Positions 6,747 through 12,869 of a DNA stretch of 13,046 nt are shown piece by piece; within the stretch, counting starts at the first letter, position 1; each line of letters starts with the position of its first letter. Where the stretch lies: assembly GCA_024405235.1 (NCBI GenBank), contig JAKSPA010000022.1:1-13046 (forward strand). Reading direction: 5' to 3'. The stretch comes from Lentisphaeria bacterium. GTDB lineage: Bacteria > Verrucomicrobiota > Lentisphaeria > Oligosphaerales > Oligosphaeraceae. Both the position numbers and the translations under genes were made by a program. Below the pieces are notes generated by a model. That model saw only the letters and a program-made list of their open reading frames with translations. It was not told the origin of the DNA and did not search any database.

Positions 6747-7486
6747 TACATACGTGTTCTGAAAGCCGCAAGAAATTCCTGATTGCCATTGGGCCCTAGA
6801 ATCGGAGAAGGAACCGCCCCCAGTGGACTCCAATGGAGATGTTCCTTTGCGAAAAGCAGTATCTTCTCCACGCAGGCCTTGCGGACATTTTCGTCTCGCA
6901 CCACGCCCTGTGACGCAATTGCATCCCGCCCTGCCTCGAATTGCGGCTTGACAAGAACGACCACCCACGCACCAGGCGCCAAGAGCGGTGCGCACGGCGG
7001 AAGCACCAGCGTCAGTGAAATAAAAGAGACATCGCCTACCAAAAGGTTTATCTTTTCCGGAATTATTTTTTCATCGAGTTCACGCGCATTGACGCCCTCA
7101 AGCGAAATCACACGCGGATCATTGCGCAATTTTTCATGGAGCTGTCCGTGCCCTACATCCACCGCATAGACCCTCTTTGCGCCGTGTTGCAACAGCACGT
7201 CGGTGAAACCGCCTGTGGAAGCGCCCAAATCCAACGCAATGGCGTTCTCGATTGGCGGATGAAAAGCGGCCATGCCGCCCAGCAGCTTTTCAGCGCCTCT
7301 GGATACATATTTCGGCGGCGCCTCAAGAACCAGCACGGTCTCCGAATCCAGCGGCTGACCGACTTTCCGCAAAGGCGTGCCATCGGGAAGATGTATCTGT
7401 CCTGCCTCTATGAGACGCTGCGCGAGAGCTCTGGATTCACAGAGTCCCTGCTTCACTGCAAGTTGGTCGGCACGGATTTTTGACAT
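6746..7486 (-). CDS. tlyA: TlyA-family rRNA 2'-O-methyltransferase (S4 + FtsJ/RrmJ domains)
   Basis: TlyA proteins methylate ribose 2'-OH of rRNA cytidines (16S and/or 23S) using SAM, and are often mislabelled as hemolysins. At 246 residues it has normal length. Residues 3-58 form an S4 RNA-binding domain (Arg5-Ala-Asp-x-Leu-Ala, Ser18-Arg-Ala-x-Ala-x-Arg-Leu-Ile). The linker Lys59-Tyr-Val-Ser-Arg-Gly-x-x-Lys67-Leu is a TlyA hallmark. The methyltransferase domain shows SAM motif Asp86-Leu-Gly-Ala-Ser-Thr-Gly-Gly-Phe-Thr-Asp and likely catalytic residues Asp152 (Gly-Asp-Val-Ser-Phe-Ile-Ser) and Lys180 (Val-Lys-Pro-Gln-Phe-Glu184). It starts 22 bp after the amidohydrolase gene on the same strand, so the two are probably co-transcribed. 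The ATG lacks a Shine-Dalgarno sequence. Its stop codon forms the edge of the 43-bp tandem repeat. Confidence 0.95.
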   Translation of the reverse strand: MSKIRADQLAVKQGLCESRALAQRLIEAGQIHLPDGTPLRKVGQPLDSETVLVLEAPPKYVSRGAEKLLGGMAAFHPPIENAIALDLGASTGGFTDVLLQHGAKRVYAVDVGHGQLHEKLRNDPRVISLEGVNARELDEKIIPEKINLLVGDVSFISLTLVLPPCAPLLAPGAWVVVLVKPQFEAGRDAIASQGVVRDENVRKACVEKILLFAKEHLHWSPLGAVPSPILGPNGNQEFLAAFRTRM

Positions 7487-7508
7487 GGCGTGAAATAAAT
7501 TATGAACG

Positions 7509-8333
7509 TTACAACTCCAGAGGTTTCATCTGCGGCGTGACTAGACCAAGGGCGTTCGCGTTTGTCATTATTTCTTCCATTTCCGCATCCGTGAATTTCA
7601 TTCTGCGTTGCAGCAGTTCGCGTTCGCTTGCGCAGTCGAAAAGCGGATAGTCGGAACCGAAAAGGAATTTCCTTCGCGGAAACGCCCGGAAGATTTCCTC
7701 CAGAAGTTCCTGTGGAATTTCGAAAAGCGAACTTGAAGTGTCAAGATAGACATCCAGGCCGCCGAGCGCTTCGACCGTATGCTTCCAATGCCAGACGCCG
7801 CCTAAATGCGCTCCTATCATCTGCAGTTTCGGAAACTTCTTCTTGATTGCAGCGAATTTGAACGGACATGTAGGATTTTCGGCAGGTGGCAACCTGTCGC
7901 CAATGTGAACAAGTAGCGTGAAGCGCCCTTCCATTGCCGCGAAGAGAGGCTCCAGACGTGGATCGTCCAGCCGGAAGCCTTGAAAATCCGGATGCAGCTT
8001 TATGCCGCGAATGCCGCTGTCCCAAAGGAACGCGAGCATGTCTTCATATTTTTCGTAGTCTGGATGCATGGTCCCGAAAGGAATCATACCAGGCGTGCCC
8101 ACAAGCGTCGACGCAAAATGGTTCGCAGGCTCGACCTGTTCGCGCTTCGTGGCTGCGGCCAATACTGTACTATAGGATATTCCCGCCTTGCGCATTCTCG
8201 GAACAATGTCCTCCCACAGACCGTTGCCGACGGCTGGAATACGATAGTGTTCCTGTAATTGCGCCACGACTTTCGAAGCTATTTTCGGATGAAGCGCGTG
8301 GCAATGTATGTCTATGCGAGGCAAGGATGACAT
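7509..8333 (-). CDS. Amidohydrolase-superfamily (Amidohydro-rel, PF04909-like) metal-dependent hydrolase
   Basis: This 274-residue protein has the TIM-barrel metal ligands of the amidohydrolase_2 group: Asp8-Ile-His10-Cys-His12 near the N terminus, Lys112-Leu-His114-Pro-Asp after strand four, Leu-Val-His143 after strand five, Gly-Ala-His176-Leu-Gly-Gly after strand six and Gly-Ser-Asp228-Tyr-Pro after strand eight. The family includes ACMS decarboxylase-like and lactonase enzymes acting on small carboxylated ring compounds. Nothing here fixes the substrate. No signal peptide is visible, so it is cytoplasmic. The start ATG has no Shine-Dalgarno sequence. It follows a short intergenic region with a 12-bp palindrome and precedes tlyA by 22 bp. 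The pairing with tlyA does not point to a shared pathway. A TatD-type nuclease is less likely because the motif spacing differs. Confidence 0.85.
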   Translation of the reverse strand: MSSLPRIDIHCHALHPKIASKVVAQLQEHYRIPAVGNGLWEDIVPRMRKAGISYSTVLAAATKREQVEPANHFASTLVGTPGMIPFGTMHPDYEKYEDMLAFLWDSGIRGIKLHPDFQGFRLDDPRLEPLFAAMEGRFTLLVHIGDRLPPAENPTCPFKFAAIKKKFPKLQMIGAHLGGVWHWKHTVEALGGLDVYLDTSSSLFEIPQELLEEIFRAFPRRKFLFGSDYPLFDCASERELLQRRMKFTDAEMEEIMTNANALGLVTPQMKPLEL

Positions 8334-8350
8334 TGTTCAGAAGATATTTG

Positions 8351-8362
8351 TTGTTCGAACAA
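8351..8362. promoter_or_regulatory. 12-bp perfect palindrome upstream of the amidohydrolase gene
   Basis: TTGTTCGAACAA is its own reverse complement and lies 18 bp upstream of the amidohydrolase ATG, in the place expected for an operator near the promoter. No convincing -35/-10 pair could be assigned around it. I could not match it to a known operator, and the call is positional only. Confidence 0.3.
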
Positions 8363-8388
8363 AAGAAAAGCCATGACCATATACGAAG

Positions 8389-8420
8389 AATGCCCAGCAC
8401 CAGTCATGATGCCGGGCATT
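8389..8420 (-). terminator. Hairpin after the 2-oxoacid oxidoreductase operon
   Basis: Two 11-nt arms (8389-8399 and 8410-8420) pair at ten positions, with one G-T or A-C position depending on strand, around a 10-nt loop. It begins 30 nt past the stop codon of the fused beta/gamma gene. Only a weak T-rich stretch follows on the minus strand, so it is an imperfect intrinsic terminator or a 3'-end stabiliser. Confidence 0.55.
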
Positions 8421-8449
8421 CCGCATTTGGTCAGTTGCGATTCGTCGCG

Positions 8450-9865
8450 CTATGCATTCTTCTTCGCCCAGTCGCGGACGAAGTCCAGAAGCTTCTCGTT
8501 AACGGGAATCAGCTGAGGCTTCTTGGCGAAGCTGTTGGCAAGTGCATTGCGGAAGGCGACATCGGGCAGACGCGTCACGCCAAGCGCCGCAATGACGCCG
8601 AACATGACCGTGTTAGCACCCTTCGGATTGCCAGCCTCGTCGGCAAGCTGCTGCGCGGGGACCGCTATGCCCTTGATGCCAGCAGGCATCTCGACTTCCC
8701 CCATGATCGCATCGTAGACGATGACACCGCCTGGCTTGACGTCGTTCTTGAATTTCTCAAGAGAGGGACGGTTCATCGCGACCAGAAGGTCGGGACGGTA
8801 GATGACGGGAGAGCCGATGGCGTGAGTCGCCAGCGTGACAGAGCAGTTGGAAGTACCGCCGCGCTGTTCGGGACCGTATGAAGGATACCATGAGACATTG
8901 CGGCCGACGGAAAGTCCTGCCTGAGCGATCATCGTTCCCAGAGAAAGAACGCCCTGACCGCCGAAACCAGCGATCTTCACCTGCACGTCTGGAAGCTCTT
9001 CGCCAGACGCCGCCTTCTCGTCACCCTTGCCTGCTCCGAAGAGCTTGTCAAGAGCCTCTTTGCTGAAATCGGACTTTGCACGGACGATTTCGGCGGCCTC
9101 GGCGGTATTGTCGCGGAAGTTTCCAAGAGGATACTCTTTGGTCATCACTTCGTTGACCCACTTGTTGGTGTCGACGGTGGACATCTTGAGATTCGTGGGG
9201 CATGCTGAAAGGACTTCGACGAATGTGTATCCCTTGCCTTCCTTCTGATTCTGAGGAGCCTTGCGGATGACCGTACGGGCCTGACGGATGTGTGCAGGAT
9301 CGGTCAGCGCGACGCGTTCGACGAAGACAGGAGCCTTCAGCGTGCTGATGAGTTCGCACATGTGAACAGGATAGCCTTGAGTCATAGGATCACGGCCGTT
9401 CGGGCAGGTGACGGTCTTTTCGCCGACAAGCGTGGTAGGTGCCATCTGGCCGCCGGTCATTCCGTAGACGGTGTTGTTCACGAAGAAGACGGCGATCTTC
9501 TCGCCGCGGTTGGCCGCCTGCATGGTCTCGTTCAGACCGATGGACGCAAGATCGCCGTCGCCCTGGTAGGAGATGACGACTTTGTCGGTGGCGCGTGAAA
9601 CGCCAGTGGCGACTGCAGGGGCACGACCATGCGCGACCTGAATGTTGCCGCAATCGAAGTAGTAGTATGCGAAAACGGAGCAGCCGACAGGGCTGATCAT
9701 TACCGCGCTGTCCTGAATTTCCAGATCATGGAGCGCTTCGCCGATGAGCTTGTGAAGTACGCCATGACCGCAGCCAGGGCAGTAGTGGGTGGCAGTCTTT
9801 GCAGCTCCGCCCTTTCTGGGGAAGCTCTTGTATAATCCGGTGGTCTTGATGATTTTCTCGGACAT
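8450..9865 (-). CDS. 2-oxoacid:ferredoxin oxidoreductase, fused TPP-binding beta and gamma subunits
   Basis: From the ATG at 9865 the protein has 471 residues; the AAGGAGG 8 nt upstream decides this start over the longer open frame. Residues 1-265 are the TPP-binding beta subunit: Cys29-Pro-Gly-Cys-Gly-His-Gly, the Pro59-Val-Gly-Cys-Ser turn, and TPP/Mg motif Gly102-Asp-Gly-Asp-Leu-Ala-x-Ile-Gly running to Asn130-Asn131. After an Ala/Lys/Glu-rich linker at 266-293, residues 294-471 are the gamma subunit: Gly300-Phe-Gly-Gly-Gln-Gly-Val and Tyr330-Gly-Pro-Glu-x-Arg-Gly-Gly-Thr-Ser. These chains are usually separate genes in Vor/Kor enzymes, so this is a fusion. With the alpha subunit and ferredoxin encoded upstream, it completes an enzyme that makes acyl-CoA, CO2 and reduced ferredoxin. 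Substrate preference (branched chain versus 2-oxoglutarate) is inferred only from alpha-subunit resemblance. Confidence 0.93.
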   Translation of the reverse strand: MSEKIIKTTGLYKSFPRKGGAAKTATHYCPGCGHGVLHKLIGEALHDLEIQDSAVMISPVGCSVFAYYYFDCGNIQVAHGRAPAVATGVSRATDKVVISYQGDGDLASIGLNETMQAANRGEKIAVFFVNNTVYGMTGGQMAPTTLVGEKTVTCPNGRDPMTQGYPVHMCELISTLKAPVFVERVALTDPAHIRQARTVIRKAPQNQKEGKGYTFVEVLSACPTNLKMSTVDTNKWVNEVMTKEYPLGNFRDNTAEAAEIVRAKSDFSKEALDKLFGAGKGDEKAASGEELPDVQVKIAGFGGQGVLSLGTMIAQAGLSVGRNVSWYPSYGPEQRGGTSNCSVTLATHAIGSPVIYRPDLLVAMNRPSLEKFKNDVKPGGVIVYDAIMGEVEMPAGIKGIAVPAQQLADEAGNPKGANTVMFGVIAALGVTRLPDVAFRNALANSFAKKPQLIPVNEKLLDFVRDWAKKNA

Positions 9866-9873
9866 TTTAAGTT

Positions 9874-9880
9874 CCTCCTT
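9874..9880 (-). promoter_or_regulatory. Ribosome binding site deciding the start of the beta/gamma fusion
   Basis: AAGGAGG on the minus strand overlaps the TAA stop of the alpha-subunit gene and stands 8 nt before the ATG at 9865. It is a near-perfect anti-16S match, and it argues that the longer open frame, starting at 9994 inside the alpha gene, is not used. Confidence 0.85.
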
Positions 9881-10916
9881 AGAGCGCAGCCATGATCTGA
9901 TCGATGTGCAGCAGATTGCCGCCCAGACGATACACGAGATCAACTGGAACCTTGCAGTCGATGGCGAGCTTGATGTCGTCGCGCATCTGACCATTGCTCA
10001 TTTCGACGGAGACGAAACGCTTCACCTGGCCGTTCGCCAATTCCATGAGACGTGCCTTCGGGAAGGGGAAGAGGGTCTTCGGACGAAGCAGACCGACCTT
10101 CTTGCCGGCCTCACGCGCCAGATCGACGGCGCTCTTGGCGATGCGGCTGCAGATGCCGTATGCAACGAGAACCGTGTCGGCGTCCTCTGTCTTGTATTCT
10201 TCCCAACGTGCCTCTTCGGCCTCGATCTTGGCATACTTCTCCTGAAGTTCGTAGTTGAATTTCTCCAACTGATCGAAATCAAGGAAGATACTCGTCACAA
10301 GATTCGGACGCGTTTCAGCAGTACCTGCAACCGCCCAGTCCTTGGCGAGCGTCGGTTCGATTGCCTTCTCTGGCAGCGTCAGCGATTCCATCATCTGTCC
10401 CAAAGTGCCGTCAGCCAGCACGAACGTAGGAGTGCGCCACTTGAACGCAAGTTCGAAGGCCTGCATCGTGAAATCGCACATCTCCTGAACGGAATTGGGA
10501 GCCAGAACGATCGAGTGGTAGTTGCCGTGTCCGCCGCCTTTGACCACTTGATTGTAGTCGCCCTGCTCTGGACCGATGTTGCCAAGGCCAGGGCCAGCGC
10601 GCATGACGTCAACGAGAACCACTGGCAGTTGTGCGCCCGCGCAGTAGGAAATCGCTTCGCTCATCAGAGAGATGCCAGGGCCGCTGGATGCAGTGAACAC
10701 GCGGTGTCCTGCGGATGCGGCGCCATAGCACATGTTGATGGACGCTTCTTCTGATTCGGCCTGAAGGAACTTTCTTCCGACCATCGGGAAATATTTCGAC
10801 GCCTCCTGAAGAACTTCACTGGCGGGAGTGATCGGATAGCCGAAGTAGCAGTCTGCACCAGCGTAGAGAGCGCCGATGACCACGGCTGTATTGCCTTTGA
10901 CCAATTTGGTTGCCAT
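9879..10916 (-). CDS. vorB: 2-oxoacid:ferredoxin oxidoreductase alpha subunit, VorB-like
   Basis: From the ATG at 10916 the protein has 345 residues; AGGAG lies 9 nt upstream, and the extra 30 codons of the open frame read back into the ferredoxin gene. It resembles the pyrimidine-binding alpha subunit of 2-oxoisovalerate (VorB) or 2-oxoglutarate (KorA) ferredoxin oxidoreductases: Tyr27-Pro-Ile-Thr-Pro-Ala-Ser-Glu, Gln52-Ala-Glu-Ser-Glu-Glu-Ala-Ser-Ile, Ser77-Ser-Gly-Pro-Gly-Ile-Ser-Leu, and further on Arg-Ala-Gly-Pro-Gly-Leu-Gly and Gly-Asp-Tyr-Asn-Gln. A C-terminal domain from about 250 shows Val-Ala-Tyr-Gly. The length suits VorB, since KorA proteins with an extra N-terminal gamma domain are much longer. 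It lies between the ferredoxin (20 bp gap) and the beta/gamma fusion (13 bp gap). Branched-chain substrate use is probable from resemblance, not proven. Confidence 0.9.
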   Translation of the reverse strand: MATKLVKGNTAVVIGALYAGADCYFGYPITPASEVLQEASKYFPMVGRKFLQAESEEASINMCYGAASAGHRVFTASSGPGISLMSEAISYCAGAQLPVVLVDVMRAGPGLGNIGPEQGDYNQVVKGGGHGNYHSIVLAPNSVQEMCDFTMQAFELAFKWRTPTFVLADGTLGQMMESLTLPEKAIEPTLAKDWAVAGTAETRPNLVTSIFLDFDQLEKFNYELQEKYAKIEAEEARWEEYKTEDADTVLVAYGICSRIAKSAVDLAREAGKKVGLLRPKTLFPFPKARLMELANGQVKRFVSVEMSNGQMRDDIKLAIDCKVPVDLVYRLGGNLLHIDQIMAAL

Positions 10917-10936
10917 TGTCTTGCTCTCCTGAATGA

Positions 10937-11170
10937 TTAGCCCTTCTGGGGAATGTGAATCTCTATCGCATTGGGTTCGGGGCAGCTGTAGAAGCAGCTT
11001 GCGCAACCGACACAGCCAGTGCCTGCGTATTCAGCGGCATAGTAGCCGCGCTCGTTCAATTTCTTGCCGATCGACAGGCACTGCTTCGGGCAGGCCACGA
11101 CACAGCGTGAGCAGGATTTGCACTCCAGCGGATTGATCACTGGGTACGGTTTTGTCTTGTCAATTTCCAT
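10937..11170 (-). CDS. 2x[4Fe-4S] ferredoxin-like subunit of the 2-oxoacid oxidoreductase
   Basis: This is a 77-residue protein with two complete [4Fe-4S] motifs, Cys17-x2-Cys20-x2-Cys23-x3-Cys27-Pro and Cys53-x2-Cys56-x2-Cys59-x3-Cys63-Pro. It should carry electrons from the TPP centre of the enzyme to free ferredoxin. Its acidic/basic N terminus with a Pro-Tyr-Pro-Val-Ile segment is usual for the delta-type subunit of Vor/Kor operons. It is the first gene of the operon. AAGGAG stands 8 nt before the ATG. A promoter candidate lies about 40 nt further up, and the terminator of the tRNA gene separates it from the genes upstream. Confidence 0.93.
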   Translation of the reverse strand: MEIDKTKPYPVINPLECKSCSRCVVACPKQCLSIGKKLNERGYYAAEYAGTGCVGCASCFYSCPEPNAIEIHIPQKG

Positions 11171-11215
11171 TTCGCAATCTCCTTATGTACTGCGTGGTAA
11201 AAACACAAACCATAT

Positions 11216-11244
11216 AATATAACAGCGTTATGAAATACTGCCGA
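11216..11244 (-). promoter_or_regulatory. Candidate promoter of the 2-oxoacid oxidoreductase operon
   Basis: On the minus strand TATATT (11221-11216, 5 of 6) is preceded by TCGGCA (11244-11239, 4 of 6) with a 17-bp spacer. Transcription would start near 11209, giving a leader of about 40 nt. The stretch is AT-rich enough that another -10 register is possible. Confidence 0.4.
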
Positions 11245-11265
11245 ATCCATACTCGCCGTCCATTG

Positions 11266-11286
11266 CACTTTGACCACTTTGGACCA
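11266..11286. repeat. Short overlapping direct repeat upstream of the oxidoreductase promoter
   Basis: On the plus strand CACTTTGACCA is followed at once, overlapping by CA, by CACTTTGGACCA. The copies stand at a spacing of 9 bp, close to one helical turn, about 20-40 bp upstream of the candidate -35 box. GTCCA and TGGAC also flank them as an inverted repeat. It may be a tandem protein-binding site or a degenerate repeat. The regulator is unknown. Confidence 0.4.
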
Positions 11287-11301
11287 TTCCGGCAACGGCT
11301 G

Positions 11302-11337
11302 GAAAACAAAAAGACCGCTGGATTGACCAGCGGTCTT
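11302..11337 (-). terminator. Intrinsic terminator of tRNA-Val
   Basis: On the minus strand an 11-bp perfect stem (AAGACCGCTGG with its complement) and a 5-nt loop are followed immediately by TTTTTGTTTT. It begins only 4 nt after the CCA end of the tRNA, so it is dedicated to it. It should also insulate the oxidoreductase operon from upstream transcription. Confidence 0.93.
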
Positions 11338-11341
11338 GAAA

Positions 11342-11418
11342 TGGTGTGCATGGCAGGACTCGGACCAGCGACCTCTACCGTGTCAAGGTAGCGCTCTAAC
11401 CAACTGAGCTACACGCAC
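11342..11418 (-). tRNA. tRNA-Val (anticodon GAC)
   Basis: This 77-nt tRNA folds as a cloverleaf: acceptor stem GTGCGTG/CATGCAC with one G-T pair, U8-A9, D stem GCTC/GAGC with a 9-nt loop containing GG, anticodon stem CTACC/GGTAG with loop TTGACAC giving anticodon GAC at 34-36, variable loop AGGTC, discriminator A73 and an encoded CCA. It reads GUC/GUU valine codons. The T arm is odd: stem GCTGG/CCTGC has a U51-U63 mismatch, and the loop reads TCCGAGT, with C at position 55 where a U (pseudouridine 55) is nearly universal. Even so, a strong promoter and a terminator flank it, which suggests it is expressed. Confidence 0.93.
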
Positions 11419-11441
11419 GCTTGTTTTTGGAAAGCGCGCTT

Positions 11442-11469
11442 ACTATAAACGCATTTTCCAGTATTGCAA
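11442..11469 (-). promoter_or_regulatory. Promoter of tRNA-Val
   Basis: On the minus strand TTGCAA (11469-11464, 4 of 6) and TATAGT (11447-11442, 5 of 6) stand 16 bp apart, followed by a GC-rich discriminator AAGCGCGC, typical of stringently controlled stable-RNA promoters. The start would be near 11435, about 17 nt before the mature 5' end of the tRNA. Confidence 0.7.
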
Positions 11470-11482
11470 GTCGGTTTTTCAA

Positions 11483-12862
11483 TTATTCTGCAGATTTCTT
11501 TTTGGAAGCGGGCGGCGGAATAATCGCATTTGCCAACTGCTCAGGAGCATAGATGCTGAAAAGCAGTTCGTTGATGAATCCGAGCATGAAAACACGTGCT
11601 TCAAGAGAAGTCTGAACTTCAGTGAAGGAATCCTTTATTTCGTTCCAGAAACCTTCCATGTCGCCATTGGCCACTTCCAGAGTGTTGGAATTGGCAACCT
11701 TCTGGATCAGTTCAGTCTCAGTCTTCTGCAGACGTCCCCAGAACTGCGTCAGCGTTCCCTCGATGGTCAGCGAAAGATCCTCTTCATAGTTGAGGCGCTT
11801 CAGCATGCTGTTGAAATTCTTGCGGAGCGAAGGAGAAAGCTTGAGCATGGAACCCAATTTCGCCCATTCGATTCTGGAGAGAAGCAGATCGACGAACTTC
11901 TGGGACTCGGCAAGCTTCGCCTTTGCCGCATCGCGTTCGGCGTTTGCCTTTTCGGCGCGCGTGTCCGTATTTGCGGCGTCGTTCTGAATCTGTCGGTTGG
12001 CCAGCAATTGCTCCTGGTACTTGTTCTGCCATGCATTGAGTTCATCCTTCAGACGAGCGGTCTCGGCCTGAAGACGGTTCAACGTGCGTTCAGCATTTTC
12101 ATTCGCGTTTGCGGCCTGTTTCGTGAGTTCTTCCGAACGCGTGGCAAGTAGCGAACTGAGACGCTTGGTCTCTGCGGAGGAGGATTGGAGCTTCTGATTG
12201 ACGGAATCCAGTTCGGACTTCGCGTTGCGCAGCTGCTGCTTGCATTCGCGGAGTTCGTTCTCCGTGGCCTGCTGAGCGGCACGCGCCTTCTCCACATCTG
12301 CAGAAGCGGCGGCTGCCTTCTTCGTAGCGGCGTCCAGACGCGCCTCAAGCGAAGCGATCTGCTCAAGCAGTTCTGGAGAACTCGCCTGGTGGTTGAGAAT
12401 CTGGTCGGCCTGTTCGTGAGTGAACTTGAGAGGCGAGAAGACAAGAAGAATCTTCCACGCCTTCAATTCGTTCGCGCTGAAAAACTCGTCGAATTTCTCC
12501 GTGCAGAGGATATAGTTTTCGTCTGAGAGTTTGTTTTCCGTACGATAGGCCTTGTATTCGTCGGACTTGAAATAGGTTTCGAGTTTTTCATGCAGTTCGG
12601 CATGAACAGGATACCATGCAGCGAAAAGCGCATTGCATGTCGCCTCGGAATACTCAGTCTTCACAGCTTCGTTGATGACCTGTTTCTCAAGGCGCGGCCG
12701 CTGATTTGGATCAACGCGATGACCGCCGAAAGTGCAGACCTTCAGCAACTGAGCGTTGCCGGTGATGTACTGATTAAGTGCACGCCACGGCAACTCCGAA
12801 AGCATTGCCGCAAACAATTCGGGAGTATTGACTCCCTGGATTTTCTCGTTGTTCCCCAGCAT
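11483..12862 (-). CDS. Uncharacterised coiled-coil protein
   Basis: I do not recognise this 459-residue protein. Residues 1-160 look globular and helical with several aromatic residues (Trp26, Trp83, Trp136) and Cys43, Cys76 and Cys120. Residues 162-325 form a long coiled coil with heptad leucines and many Ala, Glu, Lys and Gln. Residues 326-445 form a second helical domain with Trp333, Trp375 and Trp406. The tail is Pro-Pro-Pro followed by Lys-Lys-Lys. There is no signal peptide and no sustained membrane segment, so it is probably cytoplasmic and self-associating. AAGGAG stands 10 nt before the ATG, and the upstream gene ends only 7 bp away, so they form an operon. The base composition looks like that of its neighbours. 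A structural, scaffold or phage-defence accessory role is possible but nothing in the sequence decides it. Confidence 0.8.
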   Translation of the reverse strand: MLGNNEKIQGVNTPELFAAMLSELPWRALNQYITGNAQLLKVCTFGGHRVDPNQRPRLEKQVINEAVKTEYSEATCNALFAAWYPVHAELHEKLETYFKSDEYKAYRTENKLSDENYILCTEKFDEFFSANELKAWKILLVFSPLKFTHEQADQILNHQASSPELLEQIASLEARLDAATKKAAAASADVEKARAAQQATENELRECKQQLRNAKSELDSVNQKLQSSSAETKRLSSLLATRSEELTKQAANANENAERTLNRLQAETARLKDELNAWQNKYQEQLLANRQIQNDAANTDTRAEKANAERDAAKAKLAESQKFVDLLLSRIEWAKLGSMLKLSPSLRKNFNSMLKRLNYEEDLSLTIEGTLTQFWGRLQKTETELIQKVANSNTLEVANGDMEGFWNEIKDSFTEVQTSLEARVFMLGFINELLFSIYAPEQLANAIIPPPASKKKSAE

Positions 12863-12869
12863 CCGGGAA

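Noticed and set aside
6746..7486. TlyA as a hemolysin/virulence factor
   Set aside because: The S4 plus FtsJ-like domain layout and intact SAM and catalytic motifs mark an rRNA methyltransferase. The hemolysin name is historical.
8351..8362. LexA-type operator
   Set aside because: LexA boxes I know have a gap between the half-sites, and this palindrome has none. The downstream gene is not a DNA-repair gene.
9789..10754. A 321-codon plus-strand open frame opposite the alpha and beta subunit genes
   Set aside because: It spans the junction of two clearly real minus-strand genes and has no family features. It is a codon-bias artefact.
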